Positions 15,577-23,906 are shown, counted from the first letter of the stretch. The stretch is 46,812 nucleotides of DNA from Levilactobacillus cerevisiae (GCF_003946245.1 NZ_RHNN01000026.1:1-46812); one strand, 5' to 3'. Program-made: numbers and translations. The notes: a model not told the origin generated them from the sequence alone.

Positions 15577-16890
15577 ATGGATAAGCAACAATCGCAGGTG
15601 GACCTGGCCAATCAGATGACGCTAAGGGAAGCCCTGCGGCATAAGGATGTCGTCCGCAACGAACTGATTGCCGGTGTGACTGGCTTCTTTGCCATCTCGT
15701 ACATCATCATCGTCAACCCGCTGATTTTAAAGGACGCGGGGATTCCCACTGATTTGAGTGTCTTCGCGACCATCTTCTCCTCCGTCATTGGCTGTCTGAT
15801 TATGGCCTTCTGGTCAAACGCACCAGTCATCCTGACGCCGGGGATGGGGGTCAACGCCTTCTTCACGTACACCATTGTGGTGAACATGGGGCTGACCTGG
15901 CGTGAAGCACTGGGAATCGCGGCAATTGCCAGTTTCATTTATATGTTAATTGCCTTCACCAAGGTGTCCACGATTCTATCGGAAGCGATTCCGGAGTCCT
16001 TGAAGAGTGGAATTACCGCGGGGATTGGGCTCTTCCTGGTCGAAATCGGCCTGGAAAAAGCGGGCCTGATTGTCGCCGGTAAGTCATCCTTAATCGTGTT
16101 GGGCGACTTGACCCAACCAACGCCACTGCTAGCCCTCTTTGGACTGGTGCTCAGCTTGATCCTGTACATTCGCAAGATCAAGGGGAACTTCTTCATCGCC
16201 ATCATCGCCACGAGTCTGTTGGCGTTCTTCCTGGGCGTGAAGGACAGTGACACACCCACCGTTGATTTAGCGCGGTTGGGCCAGTACCACAAGATTGTCT
16301 TCCAAAATGACTTCTCGCACATCTTCAGCACGCCCTTCATTCTGGCAGCCTTCTCGATGACCATGATCTTGGTCTTTGAATCGATGGGCCTGCTGCAAGG
16401 GTTGTTGCCGAACCAGAAGAAGTTTAAGAAGACCTTCGAAGGTAGCTCCGTGACGACGTTCATTTCCAGTTTCTTGGGAACGAGCCCGACCGTTGCCGCT
16501 GCCGAAAGTGCTTCGGGGATTGAAAGTGGGGGCCGGACCGGGATCATGGCGTTGACCGCCGCGGTACTCTTCGCACTCTCACTCATCTTCGTGCCACTGT
16601 TGGCCTATGTGCCGTCCGCAGCCATCGCACCCGTGATCATTATCACCGGGGCGCTCATGATGGCCGCTATCGGTAACATCAAGATGGCCGACTTCTCCGA
16701 ATGGTTCCCAGCATTCTTGATTATCGTGCTGATTCCATTTACCAATAGTATCTCCACCGGGCTGGCATTCGGTTTCGTTTGCTATCCCGTTATGAAAGTG
16801 GCTTTAGGGAAGGCCAAAGACCTCTCCTGGCCGGTTTACTTGTTAGGCGTTCTGTTCCTGCTCGACCTGGTCTTCAGTGCCATGCTGTAG
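15577..16890 (+). CDS. NCS2 family purine (adenine/guanine/hypoxanthine) permease
   Basis: This 437-aa integral membrane protein has about twelve hydrophobic segments. NELIAGVTGFFAISYIIIVNPLIL near the start and the motif TPGMGVNAFFTYTIV are the hallmark of the AzgA/PbuG/PbuO branch of NCS2 nucleobase-proton symporters. GTSPTVAAAESASGIESGGRTG is the other conserved core segment. Start ATG 15577 is chosen because the homologous N-terminus (DKQQSQVDLANQMTLREALRHKDVVRNE) begins there and the structured leader ends just before it. An upstream ATG at 15529 lies inside the leader. The exact base cannot be determined. Expression is probably controlled by the leader. Confidence 0.92.
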   Translation: MDKQQSQVDLANQMTLREALRHKDVVRNELIAGVTGFFAISYIIIVNPLILKDAGIPTDLSVFATIFSSVIGCLIMAFWSNAPVILTPGMGVNAFFTYTIVVNMGLTWREALGIAAIASFIYMLIAFTKVSTILSEAIPESLKSGITAGIGLFLVEIGLEKAGLIVAGKSSLIVLGDLTQPTPLLALFGLVLSLILYIRKIKGNFFIAIIATSLLAFFLGVKDSDTPTVDLARLGQYHKIVFQNDFSHIFSTPFILAAFSMTMILVFESMGLLQGLLPNQKKFKKTFEGSSVTTFISSFLGTSPTVAAAESASGIESGGRTGIMALTAAVLFALSLIFVPLLAYVPSAAIAPVIIITGALMMAAIGNIKMADFSEWFPAFLIIVLIPFTNSISTGLAFGFVCYPVMKVALGKAKDLSWPVYLLGVLFLLDLVFSAML

Positions 16891-16911
16891 CGCGAACTTT
16901 TCGCTGGCTTC

Positions 16912-16940
16912 AAACGTAAGCGTTTCCGTTTTACGAAACA
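16912..16940 (+). promoter_or_regulatory. Possible cre (CcpA) site and small hairpin
   Basis: CGTAAGCGTTTCCG (16915-16928) resembles the catabolite-responsive element consensus TGWAANCGNTNWCA with a few mismatches. The flanking CGTAA and TTACG could also form a hairpin. Either fits regulation of the hydrolase gene by carbon supply. Confidence 0.35.
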
Positions 16941-16970
16941 CCAAACTTTTCATTGGGAGGAAATTTTATT

Positions 16971-17885
16971 ATGACAATTAAAGTTCTTATGGATACAGAC
17001 CCAGGTATTGACGATGCAGCTGCTTTGACCATGGCCATCAACGACCCCAAGATTGACTTGAAGTTAATCACGACGGTTGCTGGTAACGTGACGGTCGACA
17101 AGACCACCATCAACGCGCTGAAGATCGTTCGGTTCTTCAACCAAAACATCCCAGTCGCAGCCGGTGCTGAACAACCACTCTTCAAAGACTTTGAAGACGC
17201 TGCTCGGATTCACGGTGCTTCAGGGATGCCTGGCTACGAATTCCCAACTGACTTACCTAAGCCCATTAACAAGACGGCCGTAGAAGCTTTGCATGACGAA
17301 ATCATGGCTAGTGCTGACCCAATCACTTTGGTACCAACGGGTTCATACACCAACATTGCCTTGCTCTTCTCCGAATATCCAGAAGTTAAGAGCCACATCG
17401 ACCGGATCGTTGCCATGGGTGGTGCCCTGGGCAAAGGGAACATGACCAGTGCTGCTGAATTTAACGTCTTCACCGACCCAGACGCTGCTGCTATCGTCTA
17501 CAAGTCCGGTGTGCCAATCGTGATGGTTGGTTTGGACATTACCATGAAAGCTTTGCTGACCCACGAGAGCATCGAAGAACTCGCTACGATCAGTGAAACT
17601 GGTAAGATGTTACACGACATCATCATCAACGACGGCGATAACAGTGACAAAGGGATTGCCATGCATGATGTGAACACCATCTTCTACCTGCTTCACCCAG
17701 AAGCTATTCACACGGAAGACATGTGGATCGACGTTGTCACTGATGGCCCAGCCATTGGTGAAACGGTCGGCGATATCCGTGGGGCATACCACGATGGCAA
17801 GACGAACGCTAAGGTGTCAACTGACATCGACGCTGAAGCTTTCAACAAGTGGTTCCTCGAAGAAGTTCGCGCTATTAAGAACTAG
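16971..17885 (+). CDS. Ribonucleoside hydrolase (IunH/Rih family), 304 aa
   Basis: This cytosolic enzyme cleaves the N-glycosidic bond of nucleosides to give base and ribose. The N-terminal DTDPGIDDAAAL is the calcium-binding signature of the family. The sequence continues with VAGNVTVDKTTINAL, the conserved VPTGSYTNIALL, the AEFNVFTDPDAA segment that contacts ribose, and MHDVNTIFYLL, which supplies the last metal-binding Asp and catalytic His. The ATG at 16971 follows GGGAGG. Length is typical. The order transporter, permease, hydrolase fits uptake of nucleosides, hydrolysis, and exchange of bases. Specificity (purine, pyrimidine or broad) cannot be read from sequence, though it looks closest to the broad RihC type. 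Confidence 0.92.
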   Translation: MTIKVLMDTDPGIDDAAALTMAINDPKIDLKLITTVAGNVTVDKTTINALKIVRFFNQNIPVAAGAEQPLFKDFEDAARIHGASGMPGYEFPTDLPKPINKTAVEALHDEIMASADPITLVPTGSYTNIALLFSEYPEVKSHIDRIVAMGGALGKGNMTSAAEFNVFTDPDAAAIVYKSGVPIVMVGLDITMKALLTHESIEELATISETGKMLHDIIINDGDNSDKGIAMHDVNTIFYLLHPEAIHTEDMWIDVVTDGPAIGETVGDIRGAYHDGKTNAKVSTDIDAEAFNKWFLEEVRAIKN

Positions 17886-17915
17886 TCGCCGAACGCAACA
17901 AAGATACAGCACACG

Positions 17916-17947
17916 GAAGGGCCTGAGAGCGATCTCGGGTCCTTTTT
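17916..17947 (+). terminator. Terminator after nucleoside hydrolase gene
   Basis: A 12-bp stem (17917-17928 with 17933-17944, two G-T pairs) and a tight GCGA loop are followed by a T-run. Confidence 0.85.
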
Positions 17948-18031
17948 GTATTGCCTAAGGATTGAAAGTTCCCAACGACCTAAAACCGCCCAGCTAACAA
18001 GGACTTTGATCCAGAAAGTTGGCTAAAAATT

Positions 18032-18230
18032 GCCACCTGCGGCTGCCAGAGATTCCGTCGTCTATGGGGAGCGCCTGCGGCCTGAGAAGCGGTCCTCCGG
18101 CTCGGCTTGAAGCCTGACAAGAACCGTCAGTCTCCAAACACGTCCCACGCTGTAAACTGAGAAAAATCACTCAGTTAACAGCGTTGTCACAGCTGCCTCC
18201 ATCTCTGGCCTCCTCCGGCTATGGTTGTTT
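18032..18230 (+). repeat. Structured repeat, subfamily I, forward copy (locus 1)
   Basis: This copy shares boundaries and order of helices with the copy at 30629-30823 and, inverted, with 26779-27357 and 38185-38385. The closing helix is CCAGAGAT (18046-18053) / ATCTCTGG (18201-18208). Inside are the conserved boxes CCTGCGGC, TGAAG and TCTCCAAA, then CCCACGCTGTAA and a hairpin ACTGAG / CTCAGT. It is followed, 65 bp on, by a subfamily II unit in opposite orientation. Confidence 0.75.
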
Positions 18231-18295
18231 TTTCATGACATTGCGGTATTCATCGCTGGATTGACAACGTTTGTCCACGATAATTGGTCACAATC

Positions 18296-18495
18296 TATGT
18301 AGGCGTGAGTGAGCCAAATTTAGGCTCAGCCGCGGGATTTTCCACGTGGTCTTCTTGGAAAATGGCGACTTTGAAACGCGGGTTGGGCGGTTCAAAGCGA
18401 GCAGGTAGACCGCTTCTCAGGCTACCCGCGTCCTACCCGCAGCGTTCCGGCCTAAATTTGGCGAACGGTAAGCCGGCAGGTTTAGACATGTTGCT
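18296..18495 (-). repeat. Structured repeat, subfamily II, reverse copy (locus 1)
   Basis: The closing helix GCCAAATTTAGGC (18313-18325) / GCCTAAATTTGGC (18450-18462) is a perfect 13-bp match. An internal hairpin is ATTTTCCA (18337-18344) / TGGAAAAT (18356-18363). It is closely similar to 20241-20445 and related, inverted, to the units at 25960-26494 and 37842-37997. An open frame runs through it but is not conserved between copies, so I do not treat it as coding. Confidence 0.75.
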
Positions 18496-18550
18496 ACTTA
18501 GAAGGGTGTACCTGAATTTCAGGTTTCACCTTCGTAGCTACTTGAAAAAT

Positions 18551-18579
18551 TTTACACAAACAGGTAGGCATTCTATACG
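18551..18579 (+). promoter_or_regulatory. Promoter of 29-aa peptide gene
   Basis: TTTACA (18551-18556) and TATACG (18574-18579) are spaced by 17 bases. A long hairpin closed by GCTAC/GTAGC lies just upstream (about 18494-18543). Confidence 0.5.
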
Positions 18580-18636
18580 GAATCGTTACATTGGCCTGAT
18601 ATGCTTGAGACAAAATCAGGGGAAGAGGTTGATCAC

Positions 18637-18726
18637 ATGTCTACAATGAGTTTGGAAACGCTAATCTTGTTGATTGTCACTTGGTTGCCGATGCTACTGT
18701 TCGTGCGGAAGCCGAAACGGCCGTGA
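18637..18726 (+). CDS. 29-aa hydrophobic peptide, candidate type I toxin
   Basis: A tiny gene with a good site (AAGAGGTTGATCAC before ATG) and a matching promoter about 60 bases upstream. The peptide has a short polar N-terminus (MSTMSLET), one hydrophobic segment of about 15 residues (LILLIVTWLPMLLF), and a strongly basic tail (VRKPKRP). This is the shape of membrane-acting type I toxins such as the Fst/TxpA groups, although no family signature is exact. A hairpin with A-run and T-run on its two sides lies downstream (18774-18809), and a reverse-strand promoter beyond it could give an antisense RNA. The position between repeats and a solitary enzyme gene fits an accessory module. It may simply be a small membrane protein of another kind. 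Confidence 0.45.
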   Translation: MSTMSLETLILLIVTWLPMLLFVRKPKRP

Positions 18727-18773
18727 AGAGGCGTGTGATTGGCACGTGCTTCAGCAAAATAGATTTAGAGATG

Positions 18774-18809
18774 AAAAGAGCTACCAGCCCATTGTCTGAT
18801 AGCTCTTTT
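18774..18809. terminator. Bidirectional terminator after the 29-aa gene
   Basis: AAAAGAGCTA (18774-18783) pairs with TAGCTCTTTT (18800-18809), with CAG/CTG inside, giving U-runs in both directions. A second forward terminator-like hairpin (AAACGGT / ACCGTTT then Ts) lies at about 18844-18863. Confidence 0.7.
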
Positions 18810-18901
18810 ACGATAACTGGCGGTCGGCATTACCTATGCCAGCAAACGGTCAAACCGTTTTTTCTTACCCATAGGTTACCTGGATGTCTCTACCGTGTCA
18901 A
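18774..18901 (-). ncRNA. Possible antisense RNA to the 29-aa peptide transcript
   Basis: On the reverse strand TTGACA (at 18901-18896), 17 bases, and TAACCT (18878-18873, a weak -10) could start an RNA near 18866 that ends at the bidirectional terminator. It would overlap the 3' end of the peptide transcript, as in Fst-type systems. This is inferred from position only. Confidence 0.3.
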
Positions 18902-19047
18902 ATGAATAGCTGGCAGACTAGCCGCAACTGGCTAGCGATGGCTATTTCTACAGACTTTGCTCACTTCTGGCAAAAATTTTACAAGATGTTGACCTGGATA
19001 ACATCAAATCTTTACATCACTTCGGTATGCTGGGTCTAACTTAGTGA

Positions 19048-19092
19048 TAGTCGGGGACTGTTGCCGGGTGGTACCCCGGTGACTGCGACTAT
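19048..19092 (+). promoter_or_regulatory. Leader hairpin before metallophosphoesterase
   Basis: TAGTCG and CGACTA enclose CCGGG / CCCGG in a compact hairpin ending about 20 bases before the start codon. Its role is unknown. Confidence 0.35.
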
Positions 19093-19114
19093 ATTTGATG
19101 GGGGCCACGGGGGT

Positions 19115-19996
19115 ATGAATAAATTCACAATTGTTCATTTATCAGATCCACAATTAGCAGCTGCAGCCGAGCCGCAATATAATCAGCAGTTACCGCCGGC
19201 CACGAAGCTCCAGCGTATCTTTGATGACATCGTGGCCCACGACTTACAACCGGACTTAATCGTCATCGGTGGGGATCTGTTGACGGGCGGCACCAGTCGG
19301 GAGTACGCGCAACTCCGGACCTATTTAACGGCCCAATCGGAACGACTACAGGCGCCCATCCAGGTAATTCTCGGCGATCAGGATGACCGGGAAGCCTTTA
19401 ACCAGGGGTACTTAGGGGAACCGCATCAGCCATACTACGCCTATAAGCAGGTGTACCAGAACATGGACTTCTACTTTTTGGATTCCAAATGGGAACCGAA
19501 TAAGGAAGCCGGCTGGCTCGATCGCGAGCAACTGGATTGGCTAAACAAGAATTTACACCTAGCGCCACGTCGCCGGGCATTTTTATTTCTGCATCACCCG
19601 TTAGATGCGCCAGCACTGCAGGGGATGCGGTACGCGTTGTTGCAGAACAATCGCGAGCTGTTGGCCATCTTACACGGGCACAACATCGGCGGCATTTTCG
19701 CCGGGCACCTGCACTTTGGGGCCAGTTATCTGGTCGACTCGACCATCCCGGTGACCACGGTGGCGTCGGCCTCGACCTACATTGATTGCCAGGATCCACA
19801 CCGACATGAGGTGCACGACGCAACCAGTTATAACGTGATTACGATTCAGCGGGGGATGGCCAGCATTACCAATCACCCGCTATACTTGGGCCAACCTGTC
19901 ATTGATACCATTGAGATCAACAACACGGGTTTCGCCAAGCATCGACCCAGATTGACCCCCTCACGCAGAGCGGGGAACGGGCTACCTTTAATTTAA
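19115..19996 (+). CDS. Calcineurin-like metallophosphoesterase (Icc/CpdA-like), 293 aa
   Basis: A soluble phosphoesterase with the ordered motifs of the superfamily: HLSDPQ (first metal pair), VIGGDLLTGG, ILGDQDD, FLHHPLD and FAGHLHFG. In the third motif the usual GNHD reads GDQD, so the Asn ligand and the catalytic His are replaced, which may change or reduce activity. The order is closest to cyclic-nucleotide or nucleotide phosphodiesterases (Icc type), but the substrate is uncertain. Start ATG 19115 is chosen because the family begins with this strand and a G-rich site precedes it. The TTG at 19061 lies within a leader hairpin. A strong terminator follows, so the gene is monocistronic. Confidence 0.85.
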   Translation: MNKFTIVHLSDPQLAAAAEPQYNQQLPPATKLQRIFDDIVAHDLQPDLIVIGGDLLTGGTSREYAQLRTYLTAQSERLQAPIQVILGDQDDREAFNQGYLGEPHQPYYAYKQVYQNMDFYFLDSKWEPNKEAGWLDREQLDWLNKNLHLAPRRRAFLFLHHPLDAPALQGMRYALLQNNRELLAILHGHNIGGIFAGHLHFGASYLVDSTIPVTTVASASTYIDCQDPHRHEVHDATSYNVITIQRGMASITNHPLYLGQPVIDTIEINNTGFAKHRPRLTPSRRAGNGLPLI

Positions 19997-20008
19997 ACGA
20001 CTCAAACT

Positions 20009-20053
20009 AAGCGCCACAAAACCAGGTATAAAAGGTTTTGTGGCGCTATTTTT
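20009..20053 (+). terminator. Terminator after metallophosphoesterase
   Basis: A perfect 14-bp stem AGCGCCACAAAACC (20010-20023) with its complement at 20034-20047 is followed by TTTTT. Confidence 0.9.
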
Positions 20054-20107
20054 GGACCGAGATGCCCGTTGACCTAGCAAGGACTTGCGTACAAAATCAG
20101 TTAGAAA

Positions 20108-20185
20108 TCAGCAGATGTTCCGGCATCTGTGGAGGACCAACTTCGGACTTGGAAAGCAGTCCTCCGGTTCAGACTCAGATTGACC
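20108..20185 (+). repeat. Degenerate structured repeat, subfamily I remnant (locus 2)
   Basis: The segment keeps a GGAGGAC ... GTCCTCCGGTTC hairpin and the TGTGG context of the subfamily I units at 18032 and 30629 but has lost the rest. It is again followed by a reverse subfamily II unit. Confidence 0.45.
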
Positions 20186-20240
20186 ATTACAATAATGTCA
20201 TCGCTATTGGAACACCATTCAGCCACAATAGTTGGCTACA

Positions 20241-20445
20241 ACCCACGTAGGCGTGAGTGAATCAAATTTAGGCTCAGCCGTGGGATTTTCCAAGTGGGCT
20301 ACTTGGAAAATGGTGACTTTGAAACGCTGGTTTGTGCGGTTCAAAGCAAGCTGACAGACCGCTTCTCAGGCTGCCAGCGTCCTTCCCACAGCGTTCCAGC
20401 CTAAATTTGGTGAACGGTAAGCCGGTAGGTTTAGACAGTGTTGCG
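20241..20445 (-). repeat. Structured repeat, subfamily II, reverse copy (locus 2)
   Basis: The closing helix is CAAATTTAGGC (20263-20273) / GCCTAAATTTG (20399-20409). Internal hairpin ATTTTCCAAGT (20285-20295) / ACTTGGAAAAT (20301-20311) is longer than in locus 1, and the extra bases are complementary. The rest is highly similar to 18296-18495. Confidence 0.75.
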
Positions 20446-20532
20446 TTTCGTTTAGCGACCTATGCTGGTCGAGCCAAGGCAAAGAACCCACGGAAAGTAC
20501 GCGATAGACGTTTCATGTGGTCGCCATTTTCG

Positions 20533-20643
20533 GTATAATAGGAAACGACGCTATGGCGAAACGGAAACTGGGCTGTCGGTTCGGTTGCGTTTCGCCTGTA
20601 AGTAAGGTAAAGTATAATCAAACGTGAAACAATTGTGTTTCAC
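20533..20643 (+). promoter_or_regulatory. Promoters and palindromes upstream of rsmG
   Basis: Two TATAAT boxes (20534-20539, 20613-20618) flank a 9-bp hairpin GGCGAAACG (20555-20563) / CGTTTCGCC (20588-20596). Just after the second -10 lies the perfect palindrome GTGAAACAATTGTGTTTCAC (20624-20643). Its arms are the two halves of the parS consensus (TGTTTCACGTGAAACA) in swapped order. It covers the expected transcription start and could be an operator for Noc or ParB, or a different regulator. Confidence 0.5.
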
Positions 20644-20668
20644 AGAGAACTGAGCAGGGAGATATTGC

Positions 20669-21397
20669 ATGAATCCTGAAGAATTTCGTGCCGCGCTGTC
20701 GGCGCAAGGCATCGAATTAAACGCAACACAGCAACAACAATTTGCTGACTACTATCAGTTCTTGGTTGCGACGAATGAACACGTCAATCTGACCACAATT
20801 ACTGAGGAGCCCGAAGTCTACCTGAAACATTTTTACGACTCGTTGACCCCGGCTTTTTATGTGCCCGCAATCCGGACCGAACCCTTGACCCTCTGTGACG
20901 TGGGTGCCGGGGCCGGTTTCCCGTCATTGCCACTCAAGATTGTCTTCCCGCAACTTCAGGTGACCATCGTGGATTCCCTGAACAAGCGGATTACGTTCTT
21001 AAATGAGCTCGCAGCTAAGCTGAACCTGACCGGTGTGGCCTTTCATCACGCCCGCGCTGAAGAATTCGGCGGCAAGCGTGCGCCTTACCGGGAAGGCTTT
21101 GACCTGGTGACCGCACGTGCCGTTGCCCGGATGTCCGTGCTGAGCGAACTGTGTCTGCCCCTGGTGAAGGTCGGTGGCCAGTTTGTTGCCTTGAAGGCGG
21201 CGCAGACCGAAAATGAATTAGCGGTTAGCCAGACCGGGATTACGACGCTCGGCGGCCAAGTCGCTGGTGACTTCTCGTTCAATTTGCCAGAATCCAACGA
21301 TCCCCGGCACATCGTGGTCGTGGACAAGGTCAAGCACACGCCCAAGCGTTACCCGCGTAAAGCCGGCACGCCCAACCGGGAGCCACTAGAAAATTAA
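20669..21397 (+). CDS. rsmG: 16S rRNA (guanine(527)-N7)-methyltransferase RsmG
   Basis: This 242-aa soluble SAM-dependent enzyme methylates N7 of G527 in 16S rRNA (GidB family), and its loss gives low-level streptomycin resistance in other bacteria. The N-terminal helices ([28 protein letters not shown]) and [23 protein letters not shown] are family-specific. [17 protein letters not shown] is the SAM-binding glycine loop, [14 protein letters not shown] follows, and TARAVA is the conserved active-site segment. Its location before noc and parA is the normal gene order near the replication origin in Firmicutes. The start ATG follows AGGGAG. Nothing is unusual in the protein. Confidence 0.95.
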   Translation: MNPEEFRAALSAQGIELNATQQQQFADYYQFLVATNEHVNLTTITEEPEVYLKHFYDSLTPAFYVPAIRTEPLTLCDVGAGAGFPSLPLKIVFPQLQVTIVDSLNKRITFLNELAAKLNLTGVAFHHARAEEFGGKRAPYREGFDLVTARAVARMSVLSELCLPLVKVGGQFVALKAAQTENELAVSQTGITTLGGQVAGDFSFNLPESNDPRHIVVVDKVKHTPKRYPRKAGTPNREPLEN

Positions 21398-21416
21398 TGG
21401 GATGGGGGTAAGATAA

Positions 21417-22250
21417 TTGCCATTTTCATTATTTGGAAATAATCGGGAAAAGGCCACGCATCCGGCCCATCCCGTGAAACAAAACGTGGTGATGATTCCG
21501 GTCGCCCAGATCACGCCGAACCGGTTCCAACCCCGGCAACGCTTCGATCAAACGGCAATCGCCGAACTGGCGCAAACGATTCAAGAACATGGGCTCTTAC
21601 AACCCATTGTGATTCGCGAATACGAACCGGATCATTACGAAATCATTGCCGGTGAGCGGCGGTTCCGGGCCGTTTCCAGTCTGAAATGGGACACGGTTCC
21701 CGCCATTCTGGAACAGATGGATGACGATGAAACGGCTTCAATGGCCCTGATTGAAAACCTCCAACGCGAGGAATTGACCGCCATTGAAGAGGCCCATGCC
21801 TACCAGAAGCTGATGGAACTCAACCACATGACCCAGGCCCAACTGGCCGAGGGCATTGGCAAGAGTCAAGGCTTCGTGGCCAACAAGTTGCGCCTCCTGA
21901 AGTTGGCGGAGCCAGTACGAGAGGCCCTGTTGAACCGGGAAATCAGCGAGCGACATGGTCGTGCCCTGTTGTCCTTGGATGACGCTGCGCAAGTGACCAT
22001 TTTAAAGACGGTCGTGGCTGATCAACTAACAGTCAAGGAGACTGAAGAGTTGATTGCCAAGCAGCAGCACCCCAAGAAACGCCGGCGCAAGGTGACTAAG
22101 CACAGCGTTTCGGCCGACACCCGGGTCGCCGTCAACACCATTCGCCAATCGGTGAAGATGGTCAGCGACGCGGGCATGCAGCTCACCACCAAAGAAGAAG
22201 AAACTGCGGACAGTTACCGCATTACCATTGACATTCCCAAAGAAAGCTAG
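21417..22250 (+). CDS. noc: Nucleoid occlusion protein Noc (ParB-like)
   Basis: This 277-aa ParB-fold CTPase/DNA-binding protein prevents division over the nucleoid. The N-terminal ParB domain contains IPVAQITPNRFQPRQRFD and the CTP-binding region IIAGERRFRAVSSLKW with GERR. Next is ALIENLQREELTAIEEAHAY, then an HTH (MTQAQLAEGIGKSQGFVANKLRLL) that reads the binding site. A dimerisation region follows. The N-terminal FSLFG is typical of the membrane-targeting helix of Noc. Position between rsmG and parA distinguishes it from ParB, encoded two genes on. The start is taken as TTG 21417 after GGGGG. Confidence 0.92.
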   Translation: MPFSLFGNNREKATHPAHPVKQNVVMIPVAQITPNRFQPRQRFDQTAIAELAQTIQEHGLLQPIVIREYEPDHYEIIAGERRFRAVSSLKWDTVPAILEQMDDDETASMALIENLQREELTAIEEAHAYQKLMELNHMTQAQLAEGIGKSQGFVANKLRLLKLAEPVREALLNREISERHGRALLSLDDAAQVTILKTVVADQLTVKETEELIAKQQHPKKRRRKVTKHSVSADTRVAVNTIRQSVKMVSDAGMQLTTKEEETADSYRITIDIPKES

Positions 22251-22264
22251 AGGTGAAACGACAT

Positions 22265-23032
22265 ATGGGCTACATTATTGCATTAGCCAATCAAAAAGGT
22301 GGCGTGGGTAAGACCACGACCGGCGTGAATTTAGGCGCCGCTCTAGCCACCGAAGGCAAGCAAGTTTTACTAGTAGACACCGACGCCCAAGGTAACGCGA
22401 CCAGCGGAGTCGGCATTCAAAAGGCCACCATCGACAAAGAAATTTATGACGTGTTGGTCAACGAAACGCCGATTCAAGAGGCTGTCATTCATACGGCTCA
22501 TCCCGGGTTAGATATTGTTCCGGCCACCATCCAGCTTTCTGGTGCCGAAATCGAGCTGACTCCCATGATGGCCAGAGAAACCCGGTTAAAGGCCGCGCTC
22601 GACGAAGTTCGGGATCAGTACGATTACATTTTGATCGACTGTCCACCTTCGCTCGGGCTCCTGACCATCAACGCGTTCACGGCTGCCGATTCCATTCTGA
22701 TTCCGGTGCAGAGTGAATACTATGCGTTGGAAGGGTTGACCCAGCTGCTAAACACGGTCAAATTGGTGCAGAAGCACTTTAACCGCGACCTGAAGATTGA
22801 AGGGGTCCTCCTGACGTTGTACGACGCCCGGACTAACCTGGGTAAACAGGTCAATGAAGAAGTTAAAAAGTATTTCCAAAACAAGGTTTATGCCACAATT
22901 ATTCCGCGTAACGTGCAACTAGCGGAGGCGCCGAGTCACGGGATGCCAATCATTGATTACGCCCCCAAGTCTAAGGGTGCCGAAGTTTACTCTGAACTCG
23001 CAAAGGAAGTGCTAGCTGCCCATGGCAAGTAA
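22265..23032 (+). CDS. parA: Chromosome partition ATPase ParA (Soj)
   Basis: This 255-aa ATPase of the ParA/MinD family works with ParB and parS to place replication origins. The deviant Walker A KGGVGKTTTGVNLG comes first, then VDTDAQGNATSGV (A' box) and ILIDCPPSLGLLT (Walker B). The start ATG 22265 follows AGAGGTG, while the GTG at 22253 is too close to the previous stop to have its own site. The stop overlaps the start of parB by 11 bases, a coupled arrangement. It is part of the rsmG-noc-parA-parB operon. Confidence 0.95.
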   Translation: MGYIIALANQKGGVGKTTTGVNLGAALATEGKQVLLVDTDAQGNATSGVGIQKATIDKEIYDVLVNETPIQEAVIHTAHPGLDIVPATIQLSGAEIELTPMMARETRLKAALDEVRDQYDYILIDCPPSLGLLTINAFTAADSILIPVQSEYYALEGLTQLLNTVKLVQKHFNRDLKIEGVLLTLYDARTNLGKQVNEEVKKYFQNKVYATIIPRNVQLAEAPSHGMPIIDYAPKSKGAEVYSELAKEVLAAHGK

Positions 23033-23906
23033 GAAAGAGAAAAGTTTAGGACGGGGAATTGACGCGCTGTTTGCGGAAAATGGCGTGGATACCGCCGAAG
23101 AAACTGTGGTTGACCTGACGTTGGCCGACATCCGGCCCAACCCGTATCAGCCACGGCAGAAATTTGATAAGAAGGGGTTGAACGATCTGGCCGCTTCCAT
23201 CGAAAAGACCGGTGTGTTCCAACCAATCATCGTCCGTCAACCGGACAAGACGTTGGAACGCTACGAAATTTTGGCAGGCGAGCGCCGTTTCCGGGCGTCT
23301 AAGCTTGCCGGCAAAACCACAATTCCAGGGATCATTCGCGACGTGACCGAAGAACAGATGATGGAGATCGCCGTGCTGGAAAACCTGCAACGCGAAGATT
23401 TGACCCCGCTGGAAGAAGCCGAAGCCTATGATACCTTGATGACCAAGCTCACCTTGACTCAGGCCCAGGTCTCCGAACGTTTAGGAAAGAGTCGGCCGTA
23501 CATCGCCAACTACCTGCGTTTGTTAGGACTGCCCAAGGCCGTCAAAGACATGCTGCAACACAACGAGCTGTCGATGGGCCAAGCGCGGACGTTGCTGTCG
23601 TTAAAGGACAAGACCAAGTTGGTGGCGTTGGCTAAGAAGGCCGTTGCCGAGGGGATGACCGTGCGTGCGGTCGAAGCCGAAGTCAACAAGCTGAACGGTG
23701 CCGCCAAGAAATTGGCCAAGAAACCCGCCAAGAAGAAGTCGCCGTTCCTGCGTTCGACCGAAAACCAATTACAAGAGCGGTTTGGCACGCAAGTTTCCAT
23801 CAACGAGGCGGCCAACAAGGATCAACAGGGACACATTGAAATCGAATACCTGTCCAATGATGATTTGAACCGCATCCTAGAGTTGCTAGACATCCACTTA
23901 GATTAG
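23022..23906 (+). CDS. parB: Chromosome partition protein ParB (Spo0J)
   Basis: A 294-aa CTP-dependent DNA clamp that loads at parS. It has the basic N-terminal KKEKSLGRGIDALF motif that stimulates ParA ATPase, the ParB domain (IRPNPYQPRQKFD, ILAGERRFRASKLAG with the GERR box), VLENLQREDLTPLEEAEAY, and the HTH LTQAQVSERLGKSRPYIANYLRLL. A Lys/Ala-rich linker (KKLAKKPAKKKS) precedes the C-terminal dimerisation domain. It overlaps parA by 11 bases. No perfect parS site was seen in the window, only the swapped-half palindrome before rsmG. Confidence 0.95.
   Translation: MASKKEKSLGRGIDALFAENGVDTAEETVVDLTLADIRPNPYQPRQKFDKKGLNDLAASIEKTGVFQPIIVRQPDKTLERYEILAGERRFRASKLAGKTTIPGIIRDVTEEQMMEIAVLENLQREDLTPLEEAEAYDTLMTKLTLTQAQVSERLGKSRPYIANYLRLLGLPKAVKDMLQHNELSMGQARTLLSLKDKTKLVALAKKAVAEGMTVRAVEAEVNKLNGAAKKLAKKPAKKKSPFLRSTENQLQERFGTQVSINEAANKDQQGHIEIEYLSNDDLNRILELLDIHLD

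Noticed and set aside
18284..18905. Two frames (121 and 74 aa) in the repeat region
   Set aside because: The first reads through a repeat unit whose other copies do not keep the frame. The second overlaps the 29-aa gene and its terminator.
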